Shown here one piece after another: positions 1-11,504 of a DNA stretch of 64,000 nucleotides. Source of the stretch: Candidatus Thiocaldithrix dubininis (GTDB lineage Bacteria > Pseudomonadota > Gammaproteobacteria > Thiotrichales > Thiotrichaceae); the NCBI GenBank assembly GCA_029972135.1, contig CP124755.1, positions 1,240,001-1,304,000 on the forward strand. The letters run 5' to 3'. Within the stretch, counting starts at the first letter, position 1. Each line of letters opens with the position of its first letter. The notes beneath the pieces are model-generated. The model was not told the origin of the DNA, did not search any database, and worked only from the letters and a program-made list of their open reading frames with translations. The position numbers and the translations under genes were made by a program.

Positions 1-1
1 C

Positions 2-61
2 ATTAGTGACGGCAAAGGCGGTTCAGCGTTAGCGTTTGTCTCCGTGTGGGTTAGTAAATAA
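2..61 (+). CDS. 3' end of an unidentified gene (partial)
   Basis: Frame 2 stays open from the left edge of the window to a TAA at 59-61 and encodes about 19 residues ending in VWVSK. The other two forward frames contain early stops. A perfect hairpin follows 22 bases later, which suits the end of a transcription unit. Too little is visible to name the product, and the frame itself could be chance. Confidence 0.35.
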   Translation: MSDGKGGSALAFVSVWVSK

Positions 62-83
62 GTGTATTGATGCTATTGGTGAT

Positions 84-107
84 TTGCCCTGTGTTTGCAC
101 AGGGCAA
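84..107. terminator. Perfect 10-bp hairpin between convergent genes
   Basis: Stem TTGCCCTGTG at 84-93 and CACAGGGCAA at 98-107 with a TTTG loop. It lies between the partial plus-strand gene and the minus-strand MFS gene, so it could end both. The flanking T-tract is weak, so it is only a likely terminator. Confidence 0.5.
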
Positions 108-114
108 TATTGGA

Positions 115-1305
115 TTAATGACTAGCCGTTGTGCCAATACCATCACCCGTTTGCTGAATCATCCATAGTAATCCAACGCCTAACGACATAATGGCGGCTG
201 CCAGTAATAAGCCGCCTTGGTATGAACCTGTCGCATCGGCAATATAACCCGTTAATGCGGGGGCAATGATTTGTGCAACCCCATAGCTTAAGGTGAGACG
301 TGCCATTGCTTTAGCAGGATTTGCTGGATAATAACGCCCTATAATGGTTAATGTTAAGCTGACAATTCCAATGAAGGTTGCACCGTATAAACCGGCGCTA
401 AACACAGCAGCGCTAGGATTCTGCGTGAGAGCAGGGATTAATAAAGATAAAATTTGCCCTGTAAACGCAATTTGCAAGGTGGGCATATCGCCTAGTTTGC
501 GAGCAATTCGATCCCAAACAAAACAAGCCGGTGTTGCCGTTACGCCGACCAATACCCACACCCAACTGCCCCAGCCTTGTAAGGCGGGAATTTTTTCGAC
601 CATTGCTACTGTAAACGTAGCGCTAACTACAAAGCCAAAGCCAGCGCAGAAATACATCGCAATCATTAAGGCTAACCAGCGTTTAGAGGGGGGCGTTTGG
701 GTCTTAATATGGGTTTGCGCGTGAGCGGGGGCGGGTTCGGGTAGCCATAACCAAGCAGGTGCGAAAAATAAAATGCCTAAGCCGCCTAAGGTCCACCATT
801 GTTGCGCCCAGTCTAAGTTCATTGCCAGCATAGCGACGGAGCTTAAACCAGAAACTAAAATACCTGCACCTATACCACCAAAGTGCACGCCCAATTCGGG
901 ACGATGCCCGTGGCGCATTAACCAATTCAGCATTAAACCTGAGCCGATTAATAAACCTGCCGCACTACTTAAACCCGCGATATAGCGCAAAATCGACCAT
1001 ACCCACATATTTTCAGTAAAGGCCATCGCAGGTACGCTGCATACGCCTAGTAATAAGCCGATGTGAAATAGTTTGTATTTGATATGCAAACTACTAATAG
1101 AGGCGGCTAATAATGCTCCGCTCATATAGCCCATATAATTAAAGGTAGCCAACCAACCGCCTGCCACTTCAGTTAACCAAGTTTCCGCCCGCATTACAGG
1201 CAATAAAGGCGTATAGGCAAAGCGTGCCAAGCCCACGGTTAAAATCAAACTACACACGCCAGCCATTAAGACTTTCCATGTGGGTAGTGAAGTGGTTGTT
1301 TTCAT
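115..1305 (-). CDS. YbfB/YjiJ-family MFS transporter
   Basis: A 396-residue polytopic membrane protein with about twelve hydrophobic segments arranged in two halves, as in the major facilitator superfamily. The N-terminus contains GLARFAYTPLLPVM followed by WLATFNYMGYMSGAL, which matches my knowledge of the YbfB/YjiJ branch of MFS transporters. The substrate of that branch is not established and nothing here defines it. The ATG at 1305 is preceded by AGGA about 11 bases upstream. The gene stands alone on the minus strand, divergent from the large secreted protein that starts at 1418, so the short region between them must hold both promoters. Confidence 0.85.
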   Translation of the reverse strand: MKTTTSLPTWKVLMAGVCSLILTVGLARFAYTPLLPVMRAETWLTEVAGGWLATFNYMGYMSGALLAASISSLHIKYKLFHIGLLLGVCSVPAMAFTENMWVWSILRYIAGLSSAAGLLIGSGLMLNWLMRHGHRPELGVHFGGIGAGILVSGLSSVAMLAMNLDWAQQWWTLGGLGILFFAPAWLWLPEPAPAHAQTHIKTQTPPSKRWLALMIAMYFCAGFGFVVSATFTVAMVEKIPALQGWGSWVWVLVGVTATPACFVWDRIARKLGDMPTLQIAFTGQILSLLIPALTQNPSAAVFSAGLYGATFIGIVSLTLTIIGRYYPANPAKAMARLTLSYGVAQIIAPALTGYIADATGSYQGGLLLAAAIMSLGVGLLWMIQQTGDGIGTTASH

Positions 1306-1417
1306 AGCGAAAAGTATCCTTTTATCATTGTCGCTGTGTTACTTATTCAGTAGGTACTCATGTAAGAGAGTTAATATTCCGTACAGCATTATACTTTTAA
1401 AAATAGGGTTATTTTCT

Positions 1418-4369
1418 ATGGGGCTTAATTTTGTAAATGCTGACACGAGGCTTAAACTAACATTGCCTAAAAAAGCCTTGTCATTATTAATTGCGACTTT
1501 GTTATTTTCGACTACTCAAGCTGCCCATGCCGATATTAGCGGTTATGTTTTCCGCGATTACAATGCGAACGGACAGCGTGATGAGAGTGCCACATTTAAA
1601 GAACCCTATATGGGGGGGGTTACGGTTACCGCTTATCCCAGCTCTGGTTCAGCGCAAACGACGGTTAGCGCCCAAGGTACGGGTGCGTATAGTTTTACAG
1701 GTTTAAGCTTGCCTGCCCGTCTGGAATTTTCAGGTTTAGATATTGGTGACTACAGTGTGCAAGGCAGCGGTTCAGCTTCTAGTGTGCAGTTTTATACCGC
1801 CAGTACGACTAATGCCAATTTTGGTATTACTTCGCCTGATACGTATTACACAGATGCTTCGCAACCCGTTTTATTCTCTAGCTTAATGAGTAATGGCGAT
1901 CAAACGGCTGGTAATAAGGCGTTAATTAGCCTGCCTTATGCGGCGTCCGGTAATGACTGGTATGCACAAGTGAGTGAAGAAGGTTTGGATAGTCAAGTTG
2001 GAAGTATTTATGGGATTGCCTATCAAAAATCCACCCAACGCATTTTTGCCAGTGCTTATTTAAAACGCCATGTGGGGTTAGGCACTGCGGGGTTAGATGC
2101 TATTTATGTAACCACGCCCGGCTCTAAAAATCCTCAAGTATTTGTCAATCTAAAAGCTGATTTAGGCATTGATGTTGGAACAGTCGGCACGAATAGTGCA
2201 CGGCAATTAGCGGCAGCTAAAGATCCAAACTACGATATTGAAGGCTATAACAAGGTGGGTAAGGTGGGGATTGGGGATATTGATATATCCCAAGATGATC
2301 AGACCTTATATGTAACAAATTTATACGATAAAAAATTGTATGCTATTAAGATTGATGCAGATCACAATCCCGCAACTAAGCCCACCGCAGCGGATGTAAC
2401 CTCTTATAACATTCCAGATCCGGGTTGTAGCACTGCCCAACCTACGACGATGCATATTGGCATGAATGATGCCACGATTACGGGGGGTACAGATGGTAAA
2501 GTTTGGCAACCTCGCGCTTATCAAATTGGTGGTAGCCTTTCCAGTACGACCAATGCTGTCGATGTATCGGGTGCAGGCACAGCCCCCGAAAGTTTGTACC
2601 AGCATTTCTTAGATTATGCGACGGATATTCAAGTACCTGTCAGCAACGGCACCTATACCGTTAAATTACATTATGCGGACTTCTGGGGTTCAGCAGGGGC
2701 GGGCGGGCGTGTGTTTAACGTTAGCTTGGAAGGGACGGTTGTTGAACCGAATTTTAATATTTTTGATGAGGTGGGAAATGCTAAAGCATTGGTCAAAACC
2801 TATACCACGACCGTCAATGATGGGCTATTAAACATTCAGTTTGAAGCAGTTAACCAACAGGCGGTGTTATCCGGATTTGAAATAATCGGACAAACGCCGG
2901 TTGCGGCCGGAGAATGGCGTCCGTTTGGCTTAGGTATGAAAGGCGATAGCGTTTTTGTCGGCGGGGTGTGTGATGCCAGTGGGTCACAAAATCACACTGA
3001 TTTAAAAGCCAGTGTATATAAGTTAACCCCCAGTGTTAACAGTACGTTTACGCTCGTATTAAATGCAACGCTTGATTACAATAAAGGTTACGCTTACGGT
3101 GCGTGTGCAGGGCGTTATGGTTGGTTGGGCTGGTTACCCAATGATGTTTACCCAGCAAAATGCGATGGAACGCTTAATGCTTACCCGCAACCGATGTTAA
3201 CCGATATTAACTTTGCCAATGACGACTCTATGATTTTAGGTTTCCGTGATCGGTTTGGGGATCAATCGGGAACGAGCAATTACACGTTAACAGGTACTAG
3301 CACGGTTGATGGGAGTACAGCAGGGGATGTCTTGCGGGCTGCCTATGTGAATGGCAATTATGTGTTAGAAAATAATGGCATCGTGGGTTCATTAAGCAGT
3401 GCAGGCGCAAATAATAATCAAGGCCCGGGCGGCGGCGAGTTTTACTATGAAGATAACTTTGCGACAGGACACTTAGAAACGGGTTTAGGTGCATTAGCGA
3501 CCTATTTACCACTGAATCAAACCCTCTATCCACGCATTGATATGGATGGTATGAAACAGGGCGGTATTGGTTGGTTAAATAATGATACCGGAGCACAAAA
3601 CAAATATTATGTAACTTATGGGCAGGTAAGCGATTCCAGCTTAATGGGTAAAGCAGCGGGTATGGGTGATCTGGAAATGGCAACGCCACCCGCGCCAACT
3701 GAGATTGGTAACCGAGTGTGGTTGGATACGAATAAAAACGGTATTCAAGATGCAGACGAAACGGGTATTGATAATGTAACCGTTACCTTAGATTGTGGTA
3801 CGGGGCAAACTGTCAGCACCACGACCAGCAATGGTGGTAACTATTTATTTAGCAATGCGCTTGGTGGCAATGCTACCTTTATGCAACCACCTATGAGTTG
3901 TACCGTCAAAATTGATCCAAAACAGGCGGTTTTAAATACTTATCAATTGGCTAAGCAAGATGCGGATAATAATACCGACAATAATGCGTTAACCGATTTA
4001 CGCGATTCGGATGCTGCTTTGGTCAGCGGGCAAGCCAGTATTACGGTGAATTTAGCCTATGCGGGTGCAAATAATCACAGCTTAGATTTTGGTTTCGCAG
4101 AAGCCCCCAAAATTGACCTACAACTGACTAAAGCCGTGAATCCTAATGTGGTTACACCGGGCGCAGTTTTGACGTATACCTTAACACTCAGCAATGACGG
4201 CGTGGATGCAGCGACCAATATTGAAGTGAAAGATGTTTTACCTGCGCGCCTCAGTTATCAAAGTGATAACGGTGCAGGCAGCTATAATGCGACGACTGGC
4301 ATTTGGACAGTGGGAACAGTAGGTGCAGGTAAAAGCACAAGTTTAACCATTAATGCAGTCGCCAATTAG
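1418..4369 (+). CDS. Large secreted modular protein (SdrD-B, malectin-like, DUF11)
   Basis: I chose the ATG at 1418 because it gives a signal peptide (positively charged stretch, hydrophobic core SLLIATLLF, cleavage near AHA at about residue 38); the frame is open further upstream but that sequence looks non-coding. The product is 983 residues. A SdrD-B-like Cna-type domain starts with ISGYVFRDYNANGQRD. Next comes a propeller-like region (about 150-360) with blades such as DDQTLYVTNLYDKKLYAI. A malectin-like carbohydrate-binding domain spans about 367-491. A second SdrD-B domain near 760 carries the Ca2+-type motif DTNKNGIQDADE, and a DUF11 domain starts at about 898. It is probably a surface or matrix protein. 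No sorting signal, membrane anchor or autotransporter domain is visible, and the DUF11 domain runs to the very end, so the protein may be clipped compared with relatives. Confidence 0.8.
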   Translation: MGLNFVNADTRLKLTLPKKALSLLIATLLFSTTQAAHADISGYVFRDYNANGQRDESATFKEPYMGGVTVTAYPSSGSAQTTVSAQGTGAYSFTGLSLPARLEFSGLDIGDYSVQGSGSASSVQFYTASTTNANFGITSPDTYYTDASQPVLFSSLMSNGDQTAGNKALISLPYAASGNDWYAQVSEEGLDSQVGSIYGIAYQKSTQRIFASAYLKRHVGLGTAGLDAIYVTTPGSKNPQVFVNLKADLGIDVGTVGTNSARQLAAAKDPNYDIEGYNKVGKVGIGDIDISQDDQTLYVTNLYDKKLYAIKIDADHNPATKPTAADVTSYNIPDPGCSTAQPTTMHIGMNDATITGGTDGKVWQPRAYQIGGSLSSTTNAVDVSGAGTAPESLYQHFLDYATDIQVPVSNGTYTVKLHYADFWGSAGAGGRVFNVSLEGTVVEPNFNIFDEVGNAKALVKTYTTTVNDGLLNIQFEAVNQQAVLSGFEIIGQTPVAAGEWRPFGLGMKGDSVFVGGVCDASGSQNHTDLKASVYKLTPSVNSTFTLVLNATLDYNKGYAYGACAGRYGWLGWLPNDVYPAKCDGTLNAYPQPMLTDINFANDDSMILGFRDRFGDQSGTSNYTLTGTSTVDGSTAGDVLRAAYVNGNYVLENNGIVGSLSSAGANNNQGPGGGEFYYEDNFATGHLETGLGALATYLPLNQTLYPRIDMDGMKQGGIGWLNNDTGAQNKYYVTYGQVSDSSLMGKAAGMGDLEMATPPAPTEIGNRVWLDTNKNGIQDADETGIDNVTVTLDCGTGQTVSTTTSNGGNYLFSNALGGNATFMQPPMSCTVKIDPKQAVLNTYQLAKQDADNNTDNNALTDLRDSDAALVSGQASITVNLAYAGANNHSLDFGFAEAPKIDLQLTKAVNPNVVTPGAVLTYTLTLSNDGVDAATNIEVKDVLPARLSYQSDNGAGSYNATTGIWTVGTVGAGKSTSLTINAVAN

Positions 4370-4428
4370 CTTTTCACCTTAACATTAGCACTCGGTACAA
4401 TGGCATTTTAGCTTGTATCGAGTCGCTT

Positions 4429-5028
4429 ATGTCTTCTTCCCCAGAACCCTGTCGTTGTCCTTGGCTAAATTTAAGCAAACCTGATTATGTGGCGTATCAT
4501 GATCAGGAATGGGGCGTGCCGATTCACGATGATCAGCAATTATTTGAGTATTTGGTGTTGGAATCTGCACAGGCGGGTTTAAGTTGGTACACCATTTTGC
4601 AAAAACGTGAAGGTTATCGGCAAGCATTTGATCAGTTTAATGCTGAAAAAATAGCAAACTATGATCAGACTAAAGTCGAAAGTTTAATGCAGAATCCTAA
4701 TATTATTCGCAATCGTTTAAAAATTCTGGCTACGATTACTAATGCCCAACAGTTCTTAAAAGTTAAACAAGATTATGCTAGTTTTGATCAATTTATTTGG
4801 CAATTTGTTAATCATAAAATTAAGCATAATCAATTTAGCAGTTTGGCTGATTATCCAGCACGAACGGCTGAATCAGATGCTATGAGTTTAGCATTAAAAA
4901 AACGAGGTTTTAAGTTTATGGGATCAACAACTTGCTATGCTTTTATGCAAGCGGTTGGCATGGTAAATGATCATGCTATTGATTGTTTTCGGCATAAAGT
5001 TTTATTAAACAATGCAAGTACAACTTAA
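4429..5028 (+). CDS. tag: DNA-3-methyladenine glycosylase I
   Basis: A 199-residue protein that removes 3-methyladenine from alkylated DNA as the first step of base excision repair. Tag is a HhH-fold enzyme with a zinc 'snap' formed by an N-terminal Cys/His and a C-terminal His/Cys. Both halves are visible: Cys10 in RCPW with His24 in YHDQEWG, and His and Cys in NDHAIDCFRH near the end. The conserved stretch LESAQAGLSWYTILQKR is present. Length and layout match the family. It lies 59 bases downstream of the large secreted protein and has no strong ribosome binding site, only GAG about 9 bases before the ATG. No functional link to its neighbours is evident. Confidence 0.95.
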   Translation: MSSSPEPCRCPWLNLSKPDYVAYHDQEWGVPIHDDQQLFEYLVLESAQAGLSWYTILQKREGYRQAFDQFNAEKIANYDQTKVESLMQNPNIIRNRLKILATITNAQQFLKVKQDYASFDQFIWQFVNHKIKHNQFSSLADYPARTAESDAMSLALKKRGFKFMGSTTCYAFMQAVGMVNDHAIDCFRHKVLLNNASTT

Positions 5029-5176
5029 AACAATATGCCTAGCTAAATTTAACTAGATATATCAAATTTTAACGAGCTTTTCATTTCACGAACAGATTAT
5101 TGGGTATAATTAAACTAAATCAAAAGTGTTAGCGAATGTTAATCAGCTCCCAATAATAATTAGCGAGGGACGTGTT

Positions 5177-5521
5177 ATGAAATTTTATGCATCGATGTTG
5201 TTAGGTATCGCATTGATTATTGCCCCCTTAACAGCTAGCGCTCGTGACATGATGGTCGTAGACCCCCCCACCAATATTCGAGATCGTCCTAATGGTTATG
5301 TGCTTTGTAAAGTTTATGATCGGCAACCGATTCGAGTATTTGGACGGCAAGGGGATTGGTATGTAACCGATTATTGTGGTTCAACAGGTGTGGTACATGC
5401 TTCACAAGTACGCCATATGCGGCGTCCACCCCCACCGCGTTATGATCGCGACCGTGATTATGGATCGGGGCATCGGGATCGTCCTTGGTATCGGGATCGT
5501 CCACCACGCCGTGATTGGTAA
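5177..5521 (+). CDS. Secreted SH3-domain protein with Arg/Pro-rich tail
   Basis: I chose the ATG at 5177 because GAGGGA lies just upstream and it gives a clean signal peptide (MKFYASMLLGIALIIAPL, cleavage near ASA). The mature protein has one bacterial SH3-like domain with the usual start NIRDRPNG and the later GDWYVTDYCGSTGVVHASQV. A low-complexity tail of Pro, Arg, Asp and Tyr follows (PPPPRYDRDRD and WYRDRPPRRD). SH3b domains often bind peptidoglycan or other envelope ligands, so a periplasmic or surface role is likely. The strongly charged tail could bind polyanions, but that is a guess. It stands alone, upstream of the grpE heat-shock promoter. Confidence 0.75.
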   Translation: MKFYASMLLGIALIIAPLTASARDMMVVDPPTNIRDRPNGYVLCKVYDRQPIRVFGRQGDWYVTDYCGSTGVVHASQVRHMRRPPPPRYDRDRDYGSGHRDRPWYRDRPPRRDW

Positions 5522-5617
5522 GTAATTGTTTCAACACATAATAATTCTTAAGTAGTCACTCATGGCATTTGATTAGCAGGGTTGTCTTAACGCCCTGCTA
5601 ATTTTTTATAAGAAGCT

Positions 5618-5645
5618 CTTGAAACGTCAATTTGCCACCCCATAT
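5618..5645 (+). promoter_or_regulatory. Sigma-32 (heat-shock) promoter of grpE
   Basis: CTTGAAA at 5618-5624, then a 13-base spacer, then CCCCATAT at 5638-5645. Both boxes match the RpoH consensus essentially exactly, with a suitable spacer. It sits about 40 bases upstream of the grpE start. Confidence 0.9.
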
Positions 5646-5682
5646 TCAATAATTGATTATAATTTTAGCTATGGAGAAGCTG

Positions 5683-6210
5683 ATGACTGACCCTAAAGAG
5701 CCAGCAGTAGCCGAAGTTGTGCCGGAAACTGAAACCGATACACAATCTGATGAGGTTACTCAATTACAAGCAGAATTAGAAAAAGCGCAAACGGAAGCTG
5801 CTAATAACTATGAGCAGTTTTTGCGTACACAAGCCGAATTAGCTAATCAACGTCGCCGTGCTGATAAACAAATCGAAGATGCGCATAAGTATGCTGCCCA
5901 AAAATTTGTGGAAGCCTTATTGCCTGTGGTCGATAGTTTAGAAATGGGCATGCAAGCGCAGGGTGATGTCGAGCAAATCCGTGAGGGTATGGCACTGACC
6001 CTTAAACAATTTGAATCTATGATGGATAAATTTCACATTGAAGCGGTAGGGAAACCGGGCGATGTATTCAATCCAGAATTGCATCAAGCTGTCTCCATGC
6101 AGCCTCATCCAGACTACGACAATAATCAAGTGTCGATGGTCATGCAGAAGGGCTATACCTTAAATGGACGGGTAATTCGTCCGGCTATGGTAATGGTTAG
6201 TAAAAAATAA
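5683..6210 (+). CDS. grpE: GrpE nucleotide exchange factor
   Basis: A 175-residue cytoplasmic co-chaperone that drives ADP release from DnaK. It has an acidic N-terminus, a long coiled-coil helix (about 30-90, heptads such as QLQAELEKAQTEAANNYEQ) and the C-terminal beta domain. That domain carries the signatures GKPGDVFNPELHQAVSM and VMQKGYTLNGRVIRPAMV. I prefer the ATG at 5683 over upstream in-frame starts because GGAG lies 6 bases before it. It is driven by a sigma-32 promoter and followed by dnaK, which has its own. This is the usual grpE-dnaK-dnaJ order. Confidence 0.96.
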   Translation: MTDPKEPAVAEVVPETETDTQSDEVTQLQAELEKAQTEAANNYEQFLRTQAELANQRRRADKQIEDAHKYAAQKFVEALLPVVDSLEMGMQAQGDVEQIREGMALTLKQFESMMDKFHIEAVGKPGDVFNPELHQAVSMQPHPDYDNNQVSMVMQKGYTLNGRVIRPAMVMVSKK

Positions 6211-6229
6211 AAAAATTTTAATGTGACGG

Positions 6230-6255
6230 CTTGAAAAGGGATTAGTACCCCATAT
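6230..6255 (+). promoter_or_regulatory. Second sigma-32 promoter, in front of dnaK
   Basis: CTTGAAA at 6230-6236, an 11-base spacer, and CCCCATAT at 6248-6255, in the gap between grpE and dnaK. The spacer is at the short end of the range for RpoH promoters. The start of transcription would lie about 50 bases before the dnaK ATG. Confidence 0.85.
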
Positions 6256-6311
6256 TAACGAGCCAATTGAGAATTAAATCTAAATTAAAGAATTCTGGAG
6301 AGCATAAAATC

Positions 6312-8237
6312 ATGGGAAAAATAATTGGTATTGACTTAGGCACGACTAACTCTTGCGTTGCCATTATGGACGGCGATAAACCACGCGTTATTGAAAACTC
6401 TGAAGGCGACCGCACCACACCCTCTATCGTTGCATTTACTGATGACGAAGTGCTGGTAGGACAAACTGCGAAACGCCAAGCGGTTACAAACCCTGAAAAT
6501 ACCCTGTATGCGATTAAGCGTTTAATCGGTCGTCGCTTTGAAGAAGATGCGGTACAAAAAGATATTAAATTAGTACCTTATAAAATCGTTAAAGCTGACA
6601 ATGGCGATGCATGGGTTGAAGTACGTGGTAAAAAAATGGCACCACCAGAAGTGTCTGCTCGCGTATTAATGAAAATGAAAAAAACTGCTGAAGATTTCTT
6701 AGGTGAGCCTGTGACCGAAGCGGTTATTACCGTGCCAGCTTACTTTAATGACTCTCAACGCCAAGCAACTAAAGACGCGGGTAAAATTGCGGGCTTAGAT
6801 GTTAAACGGATTATCAATGAGCCAACCGCAGCAGCGTTAGCTTATGGTATGGATAAAGCCAAAGGCGATAGCAAAATCGTAGTATACGACTTAGGTGGCG
6901 GTACATTCGACGTTTCTATTATTGAAATTGCTGACGTTGATGGTGAAAAACAATTTGAAGTATTAGCGACCAACGGTGACACCTTCTTAGGTGGTGAAGA
7001 CTTCGATAATCGCTTAATGGATTATTTGGTTGATGAATTCCGCAAATCTTCTGGGGTAGACCTGAAAGGTGACCCATTGGCGATGCAACGTCTGAAAGAC
7101 GCGGCTGAAAAAGCGAAAATCGAATTATCAACCGCGCAACAAACCGACGTTAATCTGCCTTACATTACCGCAGATGCGACCGGTCCTAAGCATATGAATA
7201 TCAAAGTGACTCGCGCTAAATTAGAAGCGTTAGTAGACGATTTGATTGAGCGCACGATGGCACCTTGTAAAGTGGCGTTACGCGATGCAGGTTTGTCCGC
7301 TGCTCAAATTAATGATGTGATTCTGGTAGGCGGTCAAACGCGTATGCCTAAAGTCCAAGAAGCGGTTAAAAACTTCTTCGGTAAAGAACCTCGTAAAGAC
7401 GTAAACCCTGATGAAGCGGTGGCTGTTGGGGCAGCGATTCAAGGTGGCGTATTAAGCGGTGGCGTTAAAGACGTGCTGTTATTAGACGTTACGCCATTGT
7501 CATTGGGTATTGAAACCTTAGGTGGCGTGTCTACCAAGTTGATTCAAAAAAATACCACGATTCCAACCAAGGCATCGCAAGTATTCTCAACCGCTGATGA
7601 CAACCAAACCGCTGTAACCGTGCATGTATTGCAAGGTGAACGTGAAATGGCGCGTGATAATAAGTCTTTAGGTCGTTTCGACTTACAAGATATTCCACCT
7701 GCGCCACGCGGTATGCCGCAAATCGAAGTTACCTTTGATATTGACGCTAATGGTATTTTGAACGTTACCGCGAAAGACAAAGCGACTGGTAAGCAACAAA
7801 ATATCGTAATTAAAGCGTCTTCTGGCTTATCAGATGATGAAGTAAATCGCATGGTGAAAGATGCGGAAGCGCATGCCGAAGAAGATAAAAAACAACGTGA
7901 AATAGTGGATGCCCGTAACCAAGCAGATAACTTAATTCATGGTACGGAAAAATCGCTGAAAGAATACGGTGAGAAAGTAGACGGGGCAACTCGTGCGCAA
8001 ATCGAATCGTTAATTAGCGAATTACGTGATGCAGTTAAAGGCGATAATAAAACCATTATCGAACGCAAGTCTGAAGCATTAATGGAAGCCTCTGGCAAAT
8101 TAATGCAAACGATGGCAGGTGGCGCAGCCGGTGCAGCGGATATGGGCGCAGGTGCTCAAGCAGCAGGCGGTGCTAAAGCCGGTGGTAATGACGATATTGT
8201 TGATGCAGAGTTTGAAGAAGTCGATAGCAAGAAGTAA
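6312..8237 (+). CDS. dnaK: Chaperone DnaK (Hsp70)
   Basis: A 641-residue ATP-dependent chaperone. The ATPase domain starts with the phosphate-binding loop [10 protein letters not shown] and carries [13 protein letters not shown] and [10 protein letters not shown]. The linker [12 protein letters not shown] leads into the substrate-binding domain and helical lid, and the protein ends in a Gly/Ala-rich stretch and the acidic tail [12 protein letters not shown] that is typical of proteobacterial DnaK. The frame is open upstream, but the ATG at 6312 starts the conserved [10 protein letters not shown] sequence and has a GGAGAG-type site before it. A hairpin terminator separates it from dnaJ, presumably leaky so that DnaK exceeds DnaJ. 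Confidence 0.98.
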   Translation: MGKIIGIDLGTTNSCVAIMDGDKPRVIENSEGDRTTPSIVAFTDDEVLVGQTAKRQAVTNPENTLYAIKRLIGRRFEEDAVQKDIKLVPYKIVKADNGDAWVEVRGKKMAPPEVSARVLMKMKKTAEDFLGEPVTEAVITVPAYFNDSQRQATKDAGKIAGLDVKRIINEPTAAALAYGMDKAKGDSKIVVYDLGGGTFDVSIIEIADVDGEKQFEVLATNGDTFLGGEDFDNRLMDYLVDEFRKSSGVDLKGDPLAMQRLKDAAEKAKIELSTAQQTDVNLPYITADATGPKHMNIKVTRAKLEALVDDLIERTMAPCKVALRDAGLSAAQINDVILVGGQTRMPKVQEAVKNFFGKEPRKDVNPDEAVAVGAAIQGGVLSGGVKDVLLLDVTPLSLGIETLGGVSTKLIQKNTTIPTKASQVFSTADDNQTAVTVHVLQGEREMARDNKSLGRFDLQDIPPAPRGMPQIEVTFDIDANGILNVTAKDKATGKQQNIVIKASSGLSDDEVNRMVKDAEAHAEEDKKQREIVDARNQADNLIHGTEKSLKEYGEKVDGATRAQIESLISELRDAVKGDNKTIIERKSEALMEASGKLMQTMAGGAAGAADMGAGAQAAGGAKAGGNDDIVDAEFEEVDSKK

Positions 8238-8257
8238 TATCAGCTCCTTTCACGATA

Positions 8258-8294
8258 CAGGCACAGTAGGGTTTCCTGCTGTGCCTGCTTTTGT
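8258..8294 (+). terminator. Intrinsic terminator or attenuator between dnaK and dnaJ
   Basis: CAGGCACAG at 8258-8266 pairs with CTGTGCCTG at 8279-8287, with a further GG/CC pair inside, followed by CTTTTGTTT. No separate heat-shock promoter is visible for dnaJ, so it probably allows partial read-through. Confidence 0.75.
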
Positions 8295-8313
8295 TTAGCA
8301 GGAACACAACATT

Positions 8314-10265
<1,952 letters not shown>

Positions 10266-10289
10266 CCCTTATAGCCTGCTAAGTAAGGA

Positions 10290-10320
10290 AAGGCTAAGCG
10301 ATGATGCTTAGCCTTATTTA
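10290..10320. terminator. Terminator between dapB and the convergent ygiC-like gene
   Basis: AAGGCTAAGC at 10290-10299 pairs perfectly with GCTTAGCCTT at 10306-10315 around a 6-base loop, then ATTTATATTT. It can serve the plus-strand chaperone/dapB operon and probably also the minus-strand gene that ends at 10324. Confidence 0.8.
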
Positions 10321-10323
10321 TAT

Positions 10324-11502
10324 TTAAACAATGTGATGTGCGACAAACTTACTTAAGTTATCCAAGACTTCACCACCGCGTCTAAAGCCTAAGCCACAAG
10401 CTTCCCATGCAAAGAATACCCCCGCTTGATAGTTACGCCCTTGCGCATCTTTAGGATATTGTGCGTATTCTTGGTAAACGCTGCGATAACGATCATATTC
10501 GCCGGGTTGTTTATGTAACTCTTGCCCATTCGCGTCATAAATCGCAACATTTGCGCCCTCGCGCCCAAACATTTTTTTAGAAACATATTTTTTACCTTTT
10601 AATGGTTCAAATTTAGTTTCTAATAAATAAGGCGAAGTCGGGAATAAGTCATAGAGAACTTTTAACATGCCTTTACTTTGGAATAATAAAGTATAAGCAG
10701 GGTTTAAAGTAACAGTGCTGGTATTACGGGTTATTTCTTCTAAAATATTAACAATACCATCGGTTTGTAAGGCAATATCTTCCCACGGATATAATTTAAA
10801 CCAATAATCGAAGCGTGTATTATTGGCGTTAAAGATACCATCATGTTCTAAAAAACCAACCTGATCCATATAACAGAAATCAGTTTGATAACCGGCATCA
10901 TTAGCCATTTGTTGCAAGAAACGCACGGTGCGTTCATCTTCGGGTAAATCACGAATACTCGAAAATAAAATATTTTGAAAATCGTAATATTGATAGAAGC
11001 TTTCAGGGGTTTCCATACCCGTTACTAATCGCCGGAAATTATCTCGGATACTGGTATAGACCGTATTAAATTGGCGATCCTCATCCATATTATTCGATTT
11101 TAATAATGCCCATTGCACAATAGCGGTTTCAAACAGACTAGTAGGCGTATCGGCATTAAATTCAATCAATTTAATGGGTACACCGTCAACACCACCCGCA
11201 AAATCAAAGCGCCCGTATAAGTGTAAGTGATCACGGTCCCAACTTTGACGAATTTGATCGACTAAGTTAAAAGGAATGTCTAGTTGCAGAAATAATTCGT
11301 TATCAATGACATACTGACCGGCTTCAACATACATATCATAAAGCTGATTGGCCGCCACGTAATAAGCCTCGGCTTCGACTTCGGTGACTTGTACTAATTC
11401 ATCCGCAATATAGGGCTGACCGTCTGGATCGGTATGCCATGTCATTCCCACATCTTCCATAATCTGTGGGGTAATCGGTCGTACTTTGTCTAATTTGATC
11501 AT
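10324..11502 (-). CDS. Glutathionylspermidine synthase-like ATP-grasp protein (YgiC-like)
   Basis: A 392-residue protein of the glutathionylspermidine synthase/preATP-grasp family, close in length to E. coli YgiC. Recognisable parts are the N-terminal MTWHTDPDGQPYIADELVQV, the central GRFDFAGGVDGVPIKLIEFNADTPTSLFE, and the C-terminal KYVSKKMFGREGANVAIYD and VFFAWEACGLGFRRGG. These belong to the ATP-grasp ligase core. There is no amidase half, unlike the bifunctional Gsp enzyme of E. coli. The real substrate of YgiC-type proteins is unknown. It follows the lipoprotein gene by 2 bases, which repeats the ygiB-ygiC arrangement. Confidence 0.85.
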   Translation of the reverse strand: MIKLDKVRPITPQIMEDVGMTWHTDPDGQPYIADELVQVTEVEAEAYYVAANQLYDMYVEAGQYVIDNELFLQLDIPFNLVDQIRQSWDRDHLHLYGRFDFAGGVDGVPIKLIEFNADTPTSLFETAIVQWALLKSNNMDEDRQFNTVYTSIRDNFRRLVTGMETPESFYQYYDFQNILFSSIRDLPEDERTVRFLQQMANDAGYQTDFCYMDQVGFLEHDGIFNANNTRFDYWFKLYPWEDIALQTDGIVNILEEITRNTSTVTLNPAYTLLFQSKGMLKVLYDLFPTSPYLLETKFEPLKGKKYVSKKMFGREGANVAIYDANGQELHKQPGEYDRYRSVYQEYAQYPKDAQGRNYQAGVFFAWEACGLGFRRGGEVLDNLSKFVAHHIV

Positions 11503-11504
11503 CC

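Noticed and set aside
344-985. Plus-strand frames opposite the MFS gene
   Set aside because: They mirror the MFS gene, lack ribosome sites and have composition typical of antisense frames.
3297-3698. Minus-strand 133-codon frame inside the large secreted protein
   Set aside because: Antisense to clear Cna-like and propeller-like coding sequence; rich in His, Tyr and Arg with no domain pattern.
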